A DNA stretch of 64,000 bases from NCBI RefSeq assembly GCF_029917005.1, contig NZ_CP123967.1:2728001-2792000 (forward strand). Reading direction: 5' to 3'. Source of the DNA: Tessaracoccus lacteus (GTDB taxonomy: Bacteria > Actinomycetota > Actinomycetes > Propionibacteriales > Propionibacteriaceae). Below, piece by piece: positions 1 to 8,597 of the stretch. The stretch's first letter is position 1, and each line of letters begins with the position of its first letter. The notes below the pieces were generated by a model. It was not told the origin of the DNA and searched no databases. It worked only from the letters and a program-made list of their open reading frames with translations. Position numbers and translations under genes: made by a program.

Positions 1-693
<693 letters not shown>

Positions 694-768
694 GCAGCAG
701 AGCCTATCGACAGCCCTCGCAGCTGCGGGCGTCGCACGTTTCGTCGGCGCATGGGCGCCTCCTCAACG

Positions 769-960
769 CCCTTCGACAAGCTCAGGGACCCGGATCGTTG
801 AGCACTTCGACAAGCTCAGGAAACCGAGGGGACAAGCTCAGGAAACCGAGGGGACAAGCTCAGGGAACCGAGGGGACAAGCTCAGGGAACCGAGGGGACA
901 AGCTCAGGAAACCGAGGGGACAAGCTCAGGAAACCGAGGGGACAAGCTCAGGAAACAGAA
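769..960. repeat. Tandem 22-bp repeats of the TTCGACAAGCTCAGG family
   Basis: Seven direct copies of a 22-bp unit (CAAGCTCAGG then AAACCGAGGGGA) begin at 811, 833, 855, 877, 899, 921 and 943, with A/G variation at the position after CAGG. They follow less regular copies of the same core from 769. There are no unique spacers, so this is not CRISPR. The tract fills the gap between menB and the glycerophosphodiesterase gene. The same core recurs at 5.8, 31.6, 54.8 and 59.3 kb. Confidence 0.9.
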
Positions 961-1013
961 ATGGACAGAATCAAGACCCAGATCGTTGAGCCTGACGAAG
1001 AGTCCCAGTCCCC

Positions 1014-1745
1014 TCAGTACACCGGGTGGCGCAGTGCGTCGCGGACGCGATCCGGGAGATTCGAGATGATCGCGTCGACACCGAGGCCGGCAAGCCGGAT
1101 GGCCTCGGCATCGTCGTCGATCGTCCAGGCGCGGACTTTGATGCCGGCTTCGTGGGCCAACCAGACGTAGTCGGGGATCCGGAGGGCGAGACGGTGCGGG
1201 TGGATGGCGCCGGCCCCGAACCATGACGCGTAGCGCCAGGGGTCGACGATGCCGTCGGTCAGGATCAGCGCCATCTGCGACGCAGCGAGGTGTCCGCGCA
1301 GGTTCGCGATCGAGTAGTGGTTCAGGGAACTGATCACGACCTGGTCGAGGAGACCGGCGTCACGGACGATCCGCACCACCTGATCCTCCATCCCCGGGTA
1401 CAGCTCGATGCCGTTCTTGAGTTCGATGTTGACAGTGACGTTGGTGCCCTGGAATACGTCAAGGGCCTCACGGAGCGTCGGGATCTTCACGCCGTGGCGC
1501 CCCGGAAAGCCGTTGCTGAAGTCGCACCGGCGAAGCTCCTCCAGGGGTAGGTCGACCACGCGTCCGAAGCCGTTCGACGTGCGGTTGACCGTCTCGTCAT
1601 GGATGCAGACGATGGCACCGTCGGCGCTTCGCTGGACGTCGAACTCGACGCCGGGGAGCCCGAGCCGGACCACCTCCTCGAACGCAGGTAGCGTGTTCTC
1701 CGGCGCGTAGGCGCTTGCTCCTCGGTGGGCCCAGGTTTCTGTCAC
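1014..1745 (-). CDS. Glycerophosphodiester phosphodiesterase
   Basis: Hydrolyses glycerophosphodiesters to glycerol-3-phosphate and an alcohol; GDPD TIM-barrel family. The N-terminus carries the catalytic signature AHRGASAYAPENT followed by EFDVQRSADG and IHDETVNRT, which supply the family's metal-binding Glu/Asp and catalytic His residues. With the GTG start at 1745 (VTETWAHRG) the protein is 243 residues, typical for short cytosolic GDPDs. An in-frame ATG at 1790 would add 15 residues with no family similarity, so I prefer the GTG. No signal peptide is seen. Two downstream wall-polymer genes use glycerol-phosphate chemistry, but they lie 20 kb away and a link is speculative. Confidence 0.88.
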   Translation of the reverse strand: MTETWAHRGASAYAPENTLPAFEEVVRLGLPGVEFDVQRSADGAIVCIHDETVNRTSNGFGRVVDLPLEELRRCDFSNGFPGRHGVKIPTLREALDVFQGTNVTVNIELKNGIELYPGMEDQVVRIVRDAGLLDQVVISSLNHYSIANLRGHLAASQMALILTDGIVDPWRYASWFGAGAIHPHRLALRIPDYVWLAHEAGIKVRAWTIDDDAEAIRLAGLGVDAIISNLPDRVRDALRHPVY

Positions 1746-1876
1746 ACGGTATATACAACCACTGTCGAGAGCAGCCAGCGCGCCCACCATGGGCCCACGG
1801 CCCCCAGCCTGGTGCTGCGCGGCGGGTCCCGTTTTGCCCCGTCGCCCGAATCTGCGTATAGTTTCATCTTGCCCAA

Positions 1877-1949
1877 GCGCTCGTGGCTCAATGGATAGAG
1901 CATCTGACTACGGATCAGAAGGTTGGGGGTTCGAGTCCCTCCGAGCGCG
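1877..1949 (+). tRNA. tRNA-Arg (anticodon ACG)
   Basis: The cloverleaf folds by eye. The acceptor GCGCTCG pairs with CGAGCGC, the anticodon stem TCTGA pairs with TCAGA around the loop CTACGGA (ACG at its centre), and the T arm contains GGTTCGAGTCC. The discriminator base is G and CCA is not encoded. The ACG anticodon reads CGN arginine codons after conversion to inosine. Confidence 0.95.
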
Positions 1950-1957
1950 CTAGGTGT

Positions 1958-1994
1958 GAAGCCGCCAGACCGGAACCGGTCGGCGGCTTCTTTG
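1958..1994 (+). terminator. Terminator after tRNA-Arg
   Basis: GAAGCCGCC at 1958-1966 pairs with GGCGGCTTC at 1982-1990, and a T-rich TTTGTTT follows. Position and form fit a rho-independent terminator for the tRNA transcript. Confidence 0.75.
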
Positions 1995-2022
1995 TTTCCC
2001 AGCTGCCGCGGCTGTCGAAGGG

Positions 2023-3456
2023 TCAGAGCGTCAGCCAGCCTGCCGCCAGCCCGACGGCGACGGCGACCGCGGCCACGACGACCACACTGAACACGGCCCA
2101 CTCGAACGGCGTGAATGTGCGTCGGTGCTGCTCTCGCCGCGTCATCGCGAACAGGATGGTGGCGGGAGCGAATACCACGCACGACAGCAGCAGCTGCGTG
2201 AACCCCGCCGCGAAGACCAGGCCGACGGCGTACGCTGTTGCGATCACGGCCACCGCCAGCAGCCGGCCCTGTCGGGGCATCCGTGCGCGACGGTCCAGCA
2301 GCACCATCAGCGCATAGGCGGCGACGAGGAAGAAGGGGATGAGAGCGAGGGTCGCGGTGCCCTCGATCGCGAAGTCGAGCGTGTTCTGCGCGAACAGTGC
2401 GACCAGCAGCAGGACCTGGACGAACACGCTGGTCAGCGCCAGGCCGCGGGTCGGCACGTCACGGCGCGACACCTTCGCCAGGAACCGGGGCATGTCGCCG
2501 TCGGCCGCGGCGGCGTACAGCGTCTCAGACGCGGTCAGCACCAGGGCCAGGTAGGCGCCGAGCACCGAGACGCAGAGCGCGACGGACACGAACACACCGG
2601 CCCACGGCCCGGCGGCCGAACCCAGCACCCCCGCCATGGACGGCTGCGGCAGGGCCGCGATCTCCTCCCGGGGCAGCACCCCGTAGGACACGATGGTCAC
2701 CGACGCGAACACGGCGGCGACGCCGACGAACCCGAGCACGGTCGCCCGGCCGACGTCCTCGCGTCGGCGCGCGTGCCGGGAGAAGACGCTCGCCGCCTCG
2801 ACCCCCAGGAACACGAACACCGTCGACAGCATCGTGGCGCGCACCTGCTCCGGGAACGGCGCAGCGTCCCCGACAGCCAGGAGGTTCGCCCGGAAGACCT
2901 CCGGGTCGAAGGCGAACAGGACGAGTACGATGAACACGATCACCGGCAGGACCTTGGCGACGGTGACGAACCTGTTGAGGTCGGCGGCCTTGCCCACGCC
3001 CCGTCGGACGAGCAGGTCACAGAGCCACAGCCCGGCCGAGCCCAGCAGGAGCGACGGGACCGTGTCACCCTCGCCGAACGCCGGGAAGGCGAGGCCGAGC
3101 GTGGACGTGATGAGGATCCAGAACGTCACCAGCGACGCACACAGCGAGGCCCAGTAGCCGATGGCCGACAGGAAGCCGACGTAGTCGCCGAAGCCGTGCT
3201 TCGCGTAGGCGTACAGGCCGGAGTCGAGCTTCGGCCGCGCCACGGCCAGGAACTGGAACACGAGGGCAAGCATCAGCATGCCGGTGCAGGCGACGGCCCA
3301 GGCGATCACGCTGCCGACGACGCCGGTCTGCGATGCGAACCGGCCGGGCAGGCTGTACACGCCGCCGCCGATCATCGACCCGACAACGAGCGCGGTCAGC
3401 GAGAACACGCCGACCTTCGAGCTCGTCGGGACGGTCGTTCCCGTGGCTTCAGTCAT
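2023..3456 (-). CDS. APC-family basic amino acid / polyamine antiporter (ArcD-like)
   Basis: Membrane transporter of the amino acid-polyamine-organocation superfamily, closest in style to arginine/ornithine antiporters. The 477-residue protein has about 12 hydrophobic segments and the APC TM1 signature (VVGSMIGGGVYSLP) near residue 20, followed by ARPKLDSGLYAYAKHGFG as in basic amino-acid exchangers. The ATG at 3456 is preceded by a clear GAGGAG ribosome site; an in-frame ATG at 3513 lacks one. The gene is divergent from the AAA ATPase gene at 3607, and a 40-bp operator-like palindrome lies between them. No arcA/arcB/arcC genes are nearby, so the substrate is inferred from family only. Confidence 0.85.
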   Translation of the reverse strand: MTEATGTTVPTSSKVGVFSLTALVVGSMIGGGVYSLPGRFASQTGVVGSVIAWAVACTGMLMLALVFQFLAVARPKLDSGLYAYAKHGFGDYVGFLSAIGYWASLCASLVTFWILITSTLGLAFPAFGEGDTVPSLLLGSAGLWLCDLLVRRGVGKAADLNRFVTVAKVLPVIVFIVLVLFAFDPEVFRANLLAVGDAAPFPEQVRATMLSTVFVFLGVEAASVFSRHARRREDVGRATVLGFVGVAAVFASVTIVSYGVLPREEIAALPQPSMAGVLGSAAGPWAGVFVSVALCVSVLGAYLALVLTASETLYAAAADGDMPRFLAKVSRRDVPTRGLALTSVFVQVLLLVALFAQNTLDFAIEGTATLALIPFFLVAAYALMVLLDRRARMPRQGRLLAVAVIATAYAVGLVFAAGFTQLLLSCVVFAPATILFAMTRREQHRRTFTPFEWAVFSVVVVAAVAVAVGLAAGWLTL

Positions 3457-3563
3457 GACTTCTCCTCGACCGGGCCCTGCCTGCGGCAGCCTCGGCCCGT
3501 TGTGTGACTGCACGGTTCTATCACCCTGGCCGACCGCCCGCGACAGCGGGCCCCCGCGAGTCC

Positions 3564-3603
3564 GATAACTTTATCGGCGGCCCCCACCGCCGATAAAGTT
3601 ATC
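3564..3603. promoter_or_regulatory. Perfect 17-bp inverted repeat operator with nested GATAA-N2-TTATC sites
   Basis: GATAACTTTATCGGCGG at 3564-3580 is the exact reverse complement of CCGCCGATAAAGTTATC at 3587-3603, with spacer CCCCCA. Each arm holds its own small palindrome, GATAA-NN-TTATC. The right arm covers a TAAAGT hexamer (3594-3599) that ends 7 nt before the ATG at 3607, so a bound protein would block a leaderless promoter. Confidence 0.75.
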
Positions 3604-3606
3604 AAC

Positions 3607-4842
3607 ATGCGATCGCCGGTCACCAGCCCGTTCAGCCCCGGATCCGACACCGTCCCCCAGGTGTGGGCCGGCCGGATCGAGCACCTCTCCGACTGGCGCG
3701 ACGTCGTGCGTCCGCGCCTCATCGCCGGTCTCCCCGAGCGCGGCCGGATCATTCTGGGCGAGCCAGGCCTGGGCAAGTCGTCGCTCGCCCGGCGCATCGC
3801 CCGCGACGCCGCCGCGGCCGGGGACTGGGTCACGCCGCAGCTCCGGATCCCCGCGGGGACCGACCCTCTCAAGCGGGTGGCCGAGGCGCTGCTCCAGCTG
3901 GCCGACACCGCCGGGCTCACCGCGGGCAGGGAGGCGCGCATCGGGCGGGTGCTGGCGCGCGTGGAGTCGGTGTCCGTCTCGGGCACGGGGCTGACCCTGG
4001 GCCGGGGCGACGGCCCGGAACCGTACCGCGCGCTGTTCGACCTCCTGCTCGAGATCGGCCGGGCGGCCATCGACCGGGGCAACGTCGTCCTCATCCACCT
4101 GGACGAGATGCAGAACATCTCCGACGCGAACGTCCTGTCCCAGCTGCTGGTCGCCCTGGGCGACGCCATCGTGCACGAGGTCGAGGTCGACGCCCCCGGC
4201 GGCGTCAGGATCGCGCGAACGCTCCCGATCGCCGTCTACCTCACCGGCCTGCCCGACTTCGCCGACGCGGTCGACGCCCGACGCGGCGCCACCTTCGCGC
4301 GCCGGTTCAAGGTCTCCGTGCTCGAGGCCATCAGCGACGAGGACCTCACCGCCGCGCTGTGGGAGTTCGTCGTGAACGGCTGGGAGGTCTCCGACGGCGA
4401 GGGCGGGATGTCGCGGGTCACCATGGAACCGGAGGCCGCGGCCACGATCGTCGACGCCTGCAAGGGCGAGCCGTTCCTGTTCCAGCTGGCCGGCGAACAG
4501 GCCTGGTACGCCGGGACGGGCGCCACGATCACAGCCGCCGAGGCGGCCGCAGGATGGCGGGCCGCGTCCCGCGAGGCCGCGGCCCACGTCGAGCGCATCC
4601 TGGAGCGGCTCCCCGCCCGCGAGCGCCAGTTCGTCGAAGCGATGGCAAAGCTCGACCCCGACGGCCGGACCCTGAAGCGGATCGCCCAGCGGCTGGGCCT
4701 CACCTCCGGAACGCAGGCGGGCACGACGGCGCAGCGGCTCGACACGATCCGCGGAATCATCGACCGCGGCCGCCGCTATACGTTTAGGCACCGCGCGGTC
4801 GAGGCCTACCTGACCAGCGGGTGGCCGACGCTGCCGGCCTGA
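3607..4842 (+). CDS. AAA-type P-loop ATPase with C-terminal winged-helix-like region
   Basis: The 411-residue protein has a Walker A motif (GEPGLGKSS, about residue 49) and a Walker B motif (VVLIHLDEMQN, about residue 160), as in AAA16/COG1672-type ATPases related to Orc1/Cdc6 and STAND proteins. The last 80 residues (ERQFVEAMAKLD to FRHRAVEAYL) look like a winged helix, suggesting DNA binding. No signal peptide or membrane segment is seen. The gene is alone, preceded directly by a large palindrome that overlaps its probable -10 box, so autoregulation is a reasonable inference. Its function is unknown; in this class, roles in defence or plasmid/phage-derived regulation are possible but not shown. 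Confidence 0.75.
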   Translation: MRSPVTSPFSPGSDTVPQVWAGRIEHLSDWRDVVRPRLIAGLPERGRIILGEPGLGKSSLARRIARDAAAAGDWVTPQLRIPAGTDPLKRVAEALLQLADTAGLTAGREARIGRVLARVESVSVSGTGLTLGRGDGPEPYRALFDLLLEIGRAAIDRGNVVLIHLDEMQNISDANVLSQLLVALGDAIVHEVEVDAPGGVRIARTLPIAVYLTGLPDFADAVDARRGATFARRFKVSVLEAISDEDLTAALWEFVVNGWEVSDGEGGMSRVTMEPEAAATIVDACKGEPFLFQLAGEQAWYAGTGATITAAEAAAGWRAASREAAAHVERILERLPARERQFVEAMAKLDPDGRTLKRIAQRLGLTSGTQAGTTAQRLDTIRGIIDRGRRYTFRHRAVEAYLTSGWPTLPA

Positions 4843-5011
4843 GGCACCGCCGCGATTCTCCTCATGGGGCGCGGCGCAAGGACCAGAGCGAACTGCGGTC
4901 CTAGCATGTGCCCACGCCCGCATCCGTACCGCCAGACGCCAAGCTGCCCGTCCCAGGCGGACTGACCGGGCGGGAGTTCCTCCGGGCCACCAGCAACCCG
5001 TCGTCGCCGGT

Positions 5012-5767
5012 CTGACCGTCCTCCTCACCCCCACGGCGACGACGTCGGTCGCGCAGGTGATCGTGATCGTCGCGCTCACGTTCCTCGGGGTGCAGGACCT
5101 CGTCTACGCCGCGACCGGCCGACGGTGGATCGGGAGACGGGTCAACCGCGTCCTCGCACTGTTCCGGCCCTCGCCGGGCTGGCGGCCGCGGCGATCCTCG
5201 CCGTGCTGACCTGGGCGGCGGGCGCCGGGTCGTCCGTGAGTCTCTCGCTCGTTGTCGGGGTGCTGGGCGCCTACGTCGTGGCCCGCGGGCTGATGGCGGC
5301 GGTCATGTCCATCGTCAAACACCGCGGCGACCTGGCCTTCCGGCTGGCGGCCGAGGCCGTCCTCATCGCGTTCGGCGCGCTGGCCTTCACCATGCCCGAC
5401 TCCTTCAGCCACGCCGCGATCGGGTCGGGGCGGTGGCGCTGGTGCTCATCGGGATCCTCTTGATCGCCTGAGGGCTGGCCCGGGAGCTACCCGGCTCGGA
5501 CCTCGACCCGCAGACCGCCAGCGTGTCCGCCGTGTTGTGGGACTGGCTCCGAATCGTCGACGTCGGACGGCAGCGGCGCGAGGAGCTGGCGGAGACGCTG
5601 TACTTCGAGCGCCCGTCGCTGATGACGAAGGTCGCCTCCTGGGCGGTGAGGGATCCCCGCCGGACCCGGCGGCACTCCAGTCGGAGCTGGCCGAGCAGCT
5701 GGGACGCGGGGTGGGCGTGACGCTGCGGGTCTCGCCCGTCGAGGTCACGACGCTGCCACCCAGATAG
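5012..5767 (+). pseudogene. Decayed integral membrane protein gene (three frameshifts and one stop)
   Basis: Protein-like sequence runs through three reading frames in order: LTVLLTPTATTSVAQVIVIV (from 5012), then VPALAGLAAAAILAVLTWAA (frame change near 5160), then VALVLIGILLIA-stop-GLARELPG (frame change near 5425), then PPDPAALQSELAEQLGRG (frame change near 5640), ending at a stop at 5767. The in-frame TGA at 5472 replaces what looks like an Arg codon. Hydrophobic segments and the TLYFERPSLMTKVASWAV piece resemble DUF308/DUF389-type membrane proteins, a weak match by eye. Possible further N-terminal remnant lies from about 4908. Confidence 0.65.
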
Positions 5768-5770
5768 TCG

Positions 5771-5940
5771 CCTCGCTCCGCTCGGCGCCCTTCGACACCG
5801 CTGGGACCGGGTCGTTGAGCACTTCGACAAGCTCAGCACAGGCCTGTCGAAACGCCTCGAAGCGAAGCGAGAGGACACAGCCACCGGAACCGTTCACCGC
5901 CTCGCTACGCTCGGCGCCCTTCGACAACCTCAGGGAACCG
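5771..5940. repeat. Dispersed repeat cluster (TTCGACAAGCTCAGG family)
   Basis: Forward and reversed copies of the core occur here (TTCGACAAGCTCAGC near 5823, CCTGTCGAAACGCC near 5846, TTCGACAACCTCAGGG near 5920), mixed with CGCCTCGCTNCGCTCGGCGCCC. It lies between the decayed membrane gene and the ScyD-like gene. I see no gene in it. Confidence 0.8.
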
Positions 5941-5960
5941 GACGTCGCCTCATGCGCCAC

Positions 5961-6000
5961 GGCGACTCTGTGAGAATCCTGTCGCCGCTGTGAGAACATT
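5961..6000. promoter_or_regulatory. Two direct CTGTGAGAA boxes 20 bp apart
   Basis: CTGTGAGAA occurs at 5968 and again at 5988, spaced by two helical turns, about 120 bp upstream of the ScyD-like gene. This could be an activator or repressor site for that gene. There is no other support. Confidence 0.3.
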
Positions 6001-6117
6001 TCCAACCCCCGCCGGCACGAGACGTGCCCATTCCGACATCTAGCGTCATCGCAATGGGCTCATTCCGAGCTCGCGACGGGGGACGCGGGCCCCCACGACG
6101 ATGTGGGAGGAATCCTC

Positions 6118-7245
6118 ATGGGATCACGAGCGCGAAAAACGGCGGCCGCGGCCGTCGGACTCGCCCTGCTGGCACTGGGCGCCGTCGCCCAACCGGCATG
6201 GGCGCACAAGGGTCACCAACCCCACCACAACCTGCGGGGCCAGGTGCTCACGACCGCGGTCGCCGCCCCGTTCGGGCTGGCGGTCAGCGGAAAGAAGGTC
6301 TACGTGGCTGACGGTATGGCCGGCACGGTGACGACGACGTCGGGGAAGACGGTCGTGTCGAAGCCGGGCTATGACGTCGCGGGCGTCGACGTGTCCGCCA
6401 GGAAGAAGTCGCTGGCCTACACGTTCACCAACGGCGACCACACCGAGGCGGGGCTGATCATCACCGCACGCGGCAAGGCGGACGTGGTCGCCGACATCGC
6501 CGGCTACGAGGCGGCGAACAACCCCGACGGCGCATCCACCTACGGCATCGTGGGCGGGAGCAACGCGTGTGCCGAGGAGATTCTCGGCGGCCTGACGGGC
6601 GGCCAAGCGACCTACCCGGGCATCGTCGACGCCCACCCGTACGCGGTGGCGAACGTCGGGAGCAGCTGGCTCGTCGCCGATGCGGGGGCCAACGCGATCT
6701 TCTTGGTGAGCCGGACCGGCAAGGTCTCCACCTATGCCGTGCTGCCGCCGCAGGTGATCACGATCACCGACGACATGGCCGCCGGGTTGGAGGAGTCCTT
6801 CGGGGCGCCGGCAGGGTCATTCTCCTGCCTGGCTGGCGTCTCCTACGCCTTCGAACCTGTGCCGACCGACGTCGAGGTGGACCGGAAGGGCGCCGCCTAC
6901 GTGACCGTGCTCCCTGGTGGCCCTGAGGACGACTCGCTCGGTGCGCGCGGCGCGGTGTACCGGATCGGCCGGTCGGGGCAGGCCACCAAGGTGGCGTCCG
7001 GCTTCCTGGGCGCGACGGACCTGGCGCTTGGCTCCGACGGCACTATCTACGTCACCGAGCTGTACAACGGTCGGGTCGCCGCGGTCCGCGGCAAGAAGGT
7101 CAGCACGGCCGTGAAGATCGACAGCCCTCTGGCCGTCGAGGCCAGCGGCCGCAAGCTCTACGTGAGCACCATGGGCGAGATCGACTTCAGCACCGGTGAG
7201 GTCCTCTCCCCCGGCAGCGTGGTGAAGTTCACGCTGCGACGCTGA
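6118..7245 (+). CDS. Secreted ScyD/ScyE-family beta-propeller protein
   Basis: 375-residue secreted protein. A signal peptide spans residues 1-32 (ARKTAAAAVGLALLALGAVA, cleavage near QPAWA-HKG). The mature part has repeated beta-propeller-like strands (FGLAVSGKKVYVADG, GATDLALGSDGTIYVTELYN, SSWLVADAGANAIF), the pattern of ScyD/ScyE family proteins. The function of this family in actinobacteria is not established. The ATG at 6118 is chosen because GGGAGG sits 8 nt upstream; an in-frame GTG at 6103 overlaps that ribosome site. A GC-rich hairpin follows the stop. Two CTGTGAGAA boxes lie upstream and may regulate it. Confidence 0.82.
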   Translation: MGSRARKTAAAAVGLALLALGAVAQPAWAHKGHQPHHNLRGQVLTTAVAAPFGLAVSGKKVYVADGMAGTVTTTSGKTVVSKPGYDVAGVDVSARKKSLAYTFTNGDHTEAGLIITARGKADVVADIAGYEAANNPDGASTYGIVGGSNACAEEILGGLTGGQATYPGIVDAHPYAVANVGSSWLVADAGANAIFLVSRTGKVSTYAVLPPQVITITDDMAAGLEESFGAPAGSFSCLAGVSYAFEPVPTDVEVDRKGAAYVTVLPGGPEDDSLGARGAVYRIGRSGQATKVASGFLGATDLALGSDGTIYVTELYNGRVAAVRGKKVSTAVKIDSPLAVEASGRKLYVSTMGEIDFSTGEVLSPGSVVKFTLRR

Positions 7246-7259
7246 GCCGCACGGCCGAA

Positions 7260-7298
7260 GCGACGCCGCCCCGCAGCAGCGTGGGGCGGCGCCGTCGC
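7260..7298 (+). terminator. GC-rich hairpin after the ScyD-like gene
   Basis: GCGAC-GCCGCCCC (7260-7272) pairs with GGGGCGGC-GCC-GTCGC (7283-7298). It has no T-run, so it may terminate weakly, as is common in high-GC genomes. Confidence 0.5.
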
Positions 7299-7319
7299 GT
7301 CCACGGCTGGCGTGGTCCG

Positions 7320-7325
7320 TAAGGT
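7320..7325 (+). promoter_or_regulatory. -10 box of a leaderless transcript (TAAGGT)
   Basis: TAAGGT lies exactly 6 nt before the ATG at 7332. This spacing puts the transcription start at the A of the start codon. Confidence 0.5.
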
Positions 7326-7331
7326 TGAGCC

Positions 7332-7814
7332 ATGGAGTTCCTCGTGGCGATCGCCGCCATCCTGCTGGCCCTCGCGGGGCTCGTGGGCATCGTCTTCCCC
7401 GTGCTGCCCGGCAGCCTCCTCGTCGGCGCGGGCGCCCTCGTGTGGGCCGTGTGGGGTGCGTCCGGCTGGGGCTGGATCGCCTTCGCGTTCGCCGTGACCC
7501 TGCTCGCCGTCGGGGCGGGCAGCAGCTGGCTGCTGACCGGGCGCTCGCTGCGCGAGCGGGAGGTGCCGGGCTGGCCGGTCACCGTCGGCATCGTCGTCGG
7601 CATCGTCGGGGTCTTCGTGCTGCCCGGTTTCGGGCTGCCGATCGGCTTCGCCGTCGGCCTGCTACTCGCCGAATGGTGGCGGCTGCGCGGCCTGCGGCAG
7701 GCCGCGTCGACGAGCTGGGCCACCATCAAGGCGCTGGGAGTCGGGATCCTGGTCGAGCTGGGCTGCGCCATGCTCGCGACCTCCGTCCTGGCCGTGAGCA
7801 TCATCACCAGCTGA
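7332..7814 (+). CDS. DUF456 small membrane protein
   Basis: 160-residue protein of four to five hydrophobic segments with glycine-rich turns (GLVGIVFPVLPGSLLVGAGA near the N-terminus; GIVVGIVGVFVLPGFGLPIG in the middle). This is the layout of the DUF456 family of unknown function, in which two similar halves each carry a P-G-x-x-L/P-G turn. It has a single-gene context between a terminator hairpin and a convergent gene. The start is set by ATG with a TAAGGT hexamer 6 nt upstream and no ribosome site, so it is probably translated from a leaderless mRNA. Confidence 0.8.
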   Translation: MEFLVAIAAILLALAGLVGIVFPVLPGSLLVGAGALVWAVWGASGWGWIAFAFAVTLLAVGAGSSWLLTGRSLREREVPGWPVTVGIVVGIVGVFVLPGFGLPIGFAVGLLLAEWWRLRGLRQAASTSWATIKALGVGILVELGCAMLATSVLAVSIITS

Positions 7815-7840
7815 CCGACCCGGCTGGCCGTCGGCGGTCG

Positions 7841-8122
7841 CTACACCTCCGTGAGCCGGAACCCGTCGATGGGGAGGCGCTCCCACTCGTCGAAGGGATC
7901 CTCGGCGACAGCTGCGCGGGCGACCGGGGCGAGCCGCTCGAAGTCGTCGCGCGAGGCGAACACGGCGAGGCCGACGAGCCGGTCGCATCCTTCGTCCTCC
8001 AGCGTGTGGATTGCGACCAGACCCTCACCTCCCCGGATCGACGCTCCGTAGCGGTGCATCGACTCGATGAGCGCGGCGCAATGCTCCGGCCGGGGATGGT
8101 GCACGGACATGAGGATGAACAT
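7841..8122 (-). CDS. Dimeric alpha-beta barrel protein, ABM/monooxygenase-like
   Basis: 93-residue protein beginning MFILMSVHHPRPEHCAALIE, with the beta-alpha-beta order of the antibiotic-biosynthesis-monooxygenase (ABM) and stress-responsive A/B-barrel families. A second strand-helix unit (LVGLAVFASRDDFERLAPV) is followed by a C-terminal strand. Such proteins are often small dimers that bind heme or aromatic substrates, but no catalytic residues can be assigned here. A TAGCGT hexamer lies 6 nt before the ATG, consistent with a leaderless transcript. Converges on the DUF456 gene. Confidence 0.6.
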   Translation of the reverse strand: MFILMSVHHPRPEHCAALIESMHRYGASIRGGEGLVAIHTLEDEGCDRLVGLAVFASRDDFERLAPVARAAVAEDPFDEWERLPIDGFRLTEV

Positions 8123-8128
8123 GCGCCC

Positions 8129-8134
8129 ACGCTA
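8129..8134 (-). promoter_or_regulatory. -10 box of a leaderless transcript (TAGCGT)
   Basis: On the minus strand TAGCGT is separated by 6 nt (GGGCGC) from the ATG at 8122. Confidence 0.5.
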
Positions 8135-8182
8135 GGTGCGACCGCCGGGCAACCGGGCACCCGAGCGACGCCCTCCCGCGGT

Positions 8183-8262
8183 TCAGAGTTGGAGGTGGAC
8201 CCTCAGCGCGTCATCGAGCTGCCTCATCAGCTGCACGTCAGCCGGATCTCACCGCGGAGCAT
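8183..8262 (-). pseudogene. mazF: mazF toxin remnant with internal deletion
   Basis: The ATG at 8262 overlaps the end of the antitoxin gene by 14 nt and opens MLRGEIRL, the classic MazF N-terminus. The frame then runs into TCS-stop. Shifting frame gives VQLMRQLDDALRVHLQL-stop (ending 8183), which matches the usual MazF C-terminal helix. Only about 80 nt remain of a gene that is normally about 330-360 nt, so the whole catalytic core is gone and the two ends are out of frame. The antitoxin gene upstream looks intact. Confidence 0.75.
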
Positions 8263-8488
8263 CAGCCAGCCCGTCCGCCGAGTCAGACTCCCAGGCCTCG
8301 GCGTCGCCTGAGTCTTCCCACTCCTGCCAGGCCGCGGCGTATGCGTCCTCAAGGTCGGCGTCGCCGAGTCGCCTGATGGCCTCCTGGATCGCCGCAGACC
8401 GCGACTTCAGTCCGGCCGCCTTCGCGTACCGGTCCAGAGCGGCGACGTCGTCCTCGGAAAGGCTCACGCTCAGCTTCACCTGACTCAT
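8249..8488 (-). CDS. mazE: MazE-type ribbon-helix-helix antitoxin
   Basis: 79-residue protein. The N-terminal ribbon-helix-helix ([20 protein letters not shown], then [18 protein letters not shown]) binds operator DNA. The acidic tail ([19 protein letters not shown]) is the segment that in MazE-like proteins wraps and inhibits MazF. The start is ATG 8488, with TACCAT 6 nt upstream, instead of the ATG at 8566 that would add a non-family extension. The cognate mazF is reduced to its two ends, so this antitoxin is orphaned in place. It could still repress its own promoter or neutralise a related toxin elsewhere. Confidence 0.82.
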   Translation of the reverse strand: MSQVKLSVSLSEDDVAALDRYAKAAGLKSRSAAIQEAIRRLGDADLEDAYAAAWQEWEDSGDAEAWESDSADGLADAPR

Positions 8489-8494
8489 GACCCG

Positions 8495-8500
8495 ATGGTA
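8495..8500 (-). promoter_or_regulatory. -10 box of mazE (TACCAT), leaderless
   Basis: On the minus strand TACCAT is followed by 6 nt (CGGGTC) and the ATG at 8488. Confidence 0.45.
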
Positions 8501-8597
8501 CGACGGAGGAGCATTCGAGTAGCAGAGCCCTGCCACCGCATTGCGAGGGTGGGGGGAACACACCACGGCGCGGCCGGGGCCGGGCGCCCCTGGCGTG

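Noticed and set aside
809-960. Regular 22-bp repeats as a CRISPR array
   Set aside because: The units are directly adjacent with no unique spacers, and no cas genes are nearby. They match the dispersed repeat family.
1877-1949. Integration island at tRNA-Arg(ACG)
   Set aside because: Both sides of the tRNA hold ordinary genes and a normal terminator, with no duplicate of its 3' end.
2125-3507. 460-codon plus-strand frame antisense to the permease
   Set aside because: Composition is Arg/His/Gln/Asp-rich with no hydrophobic core, as expected from reading the complement of a high-GC membrane-protein gene.
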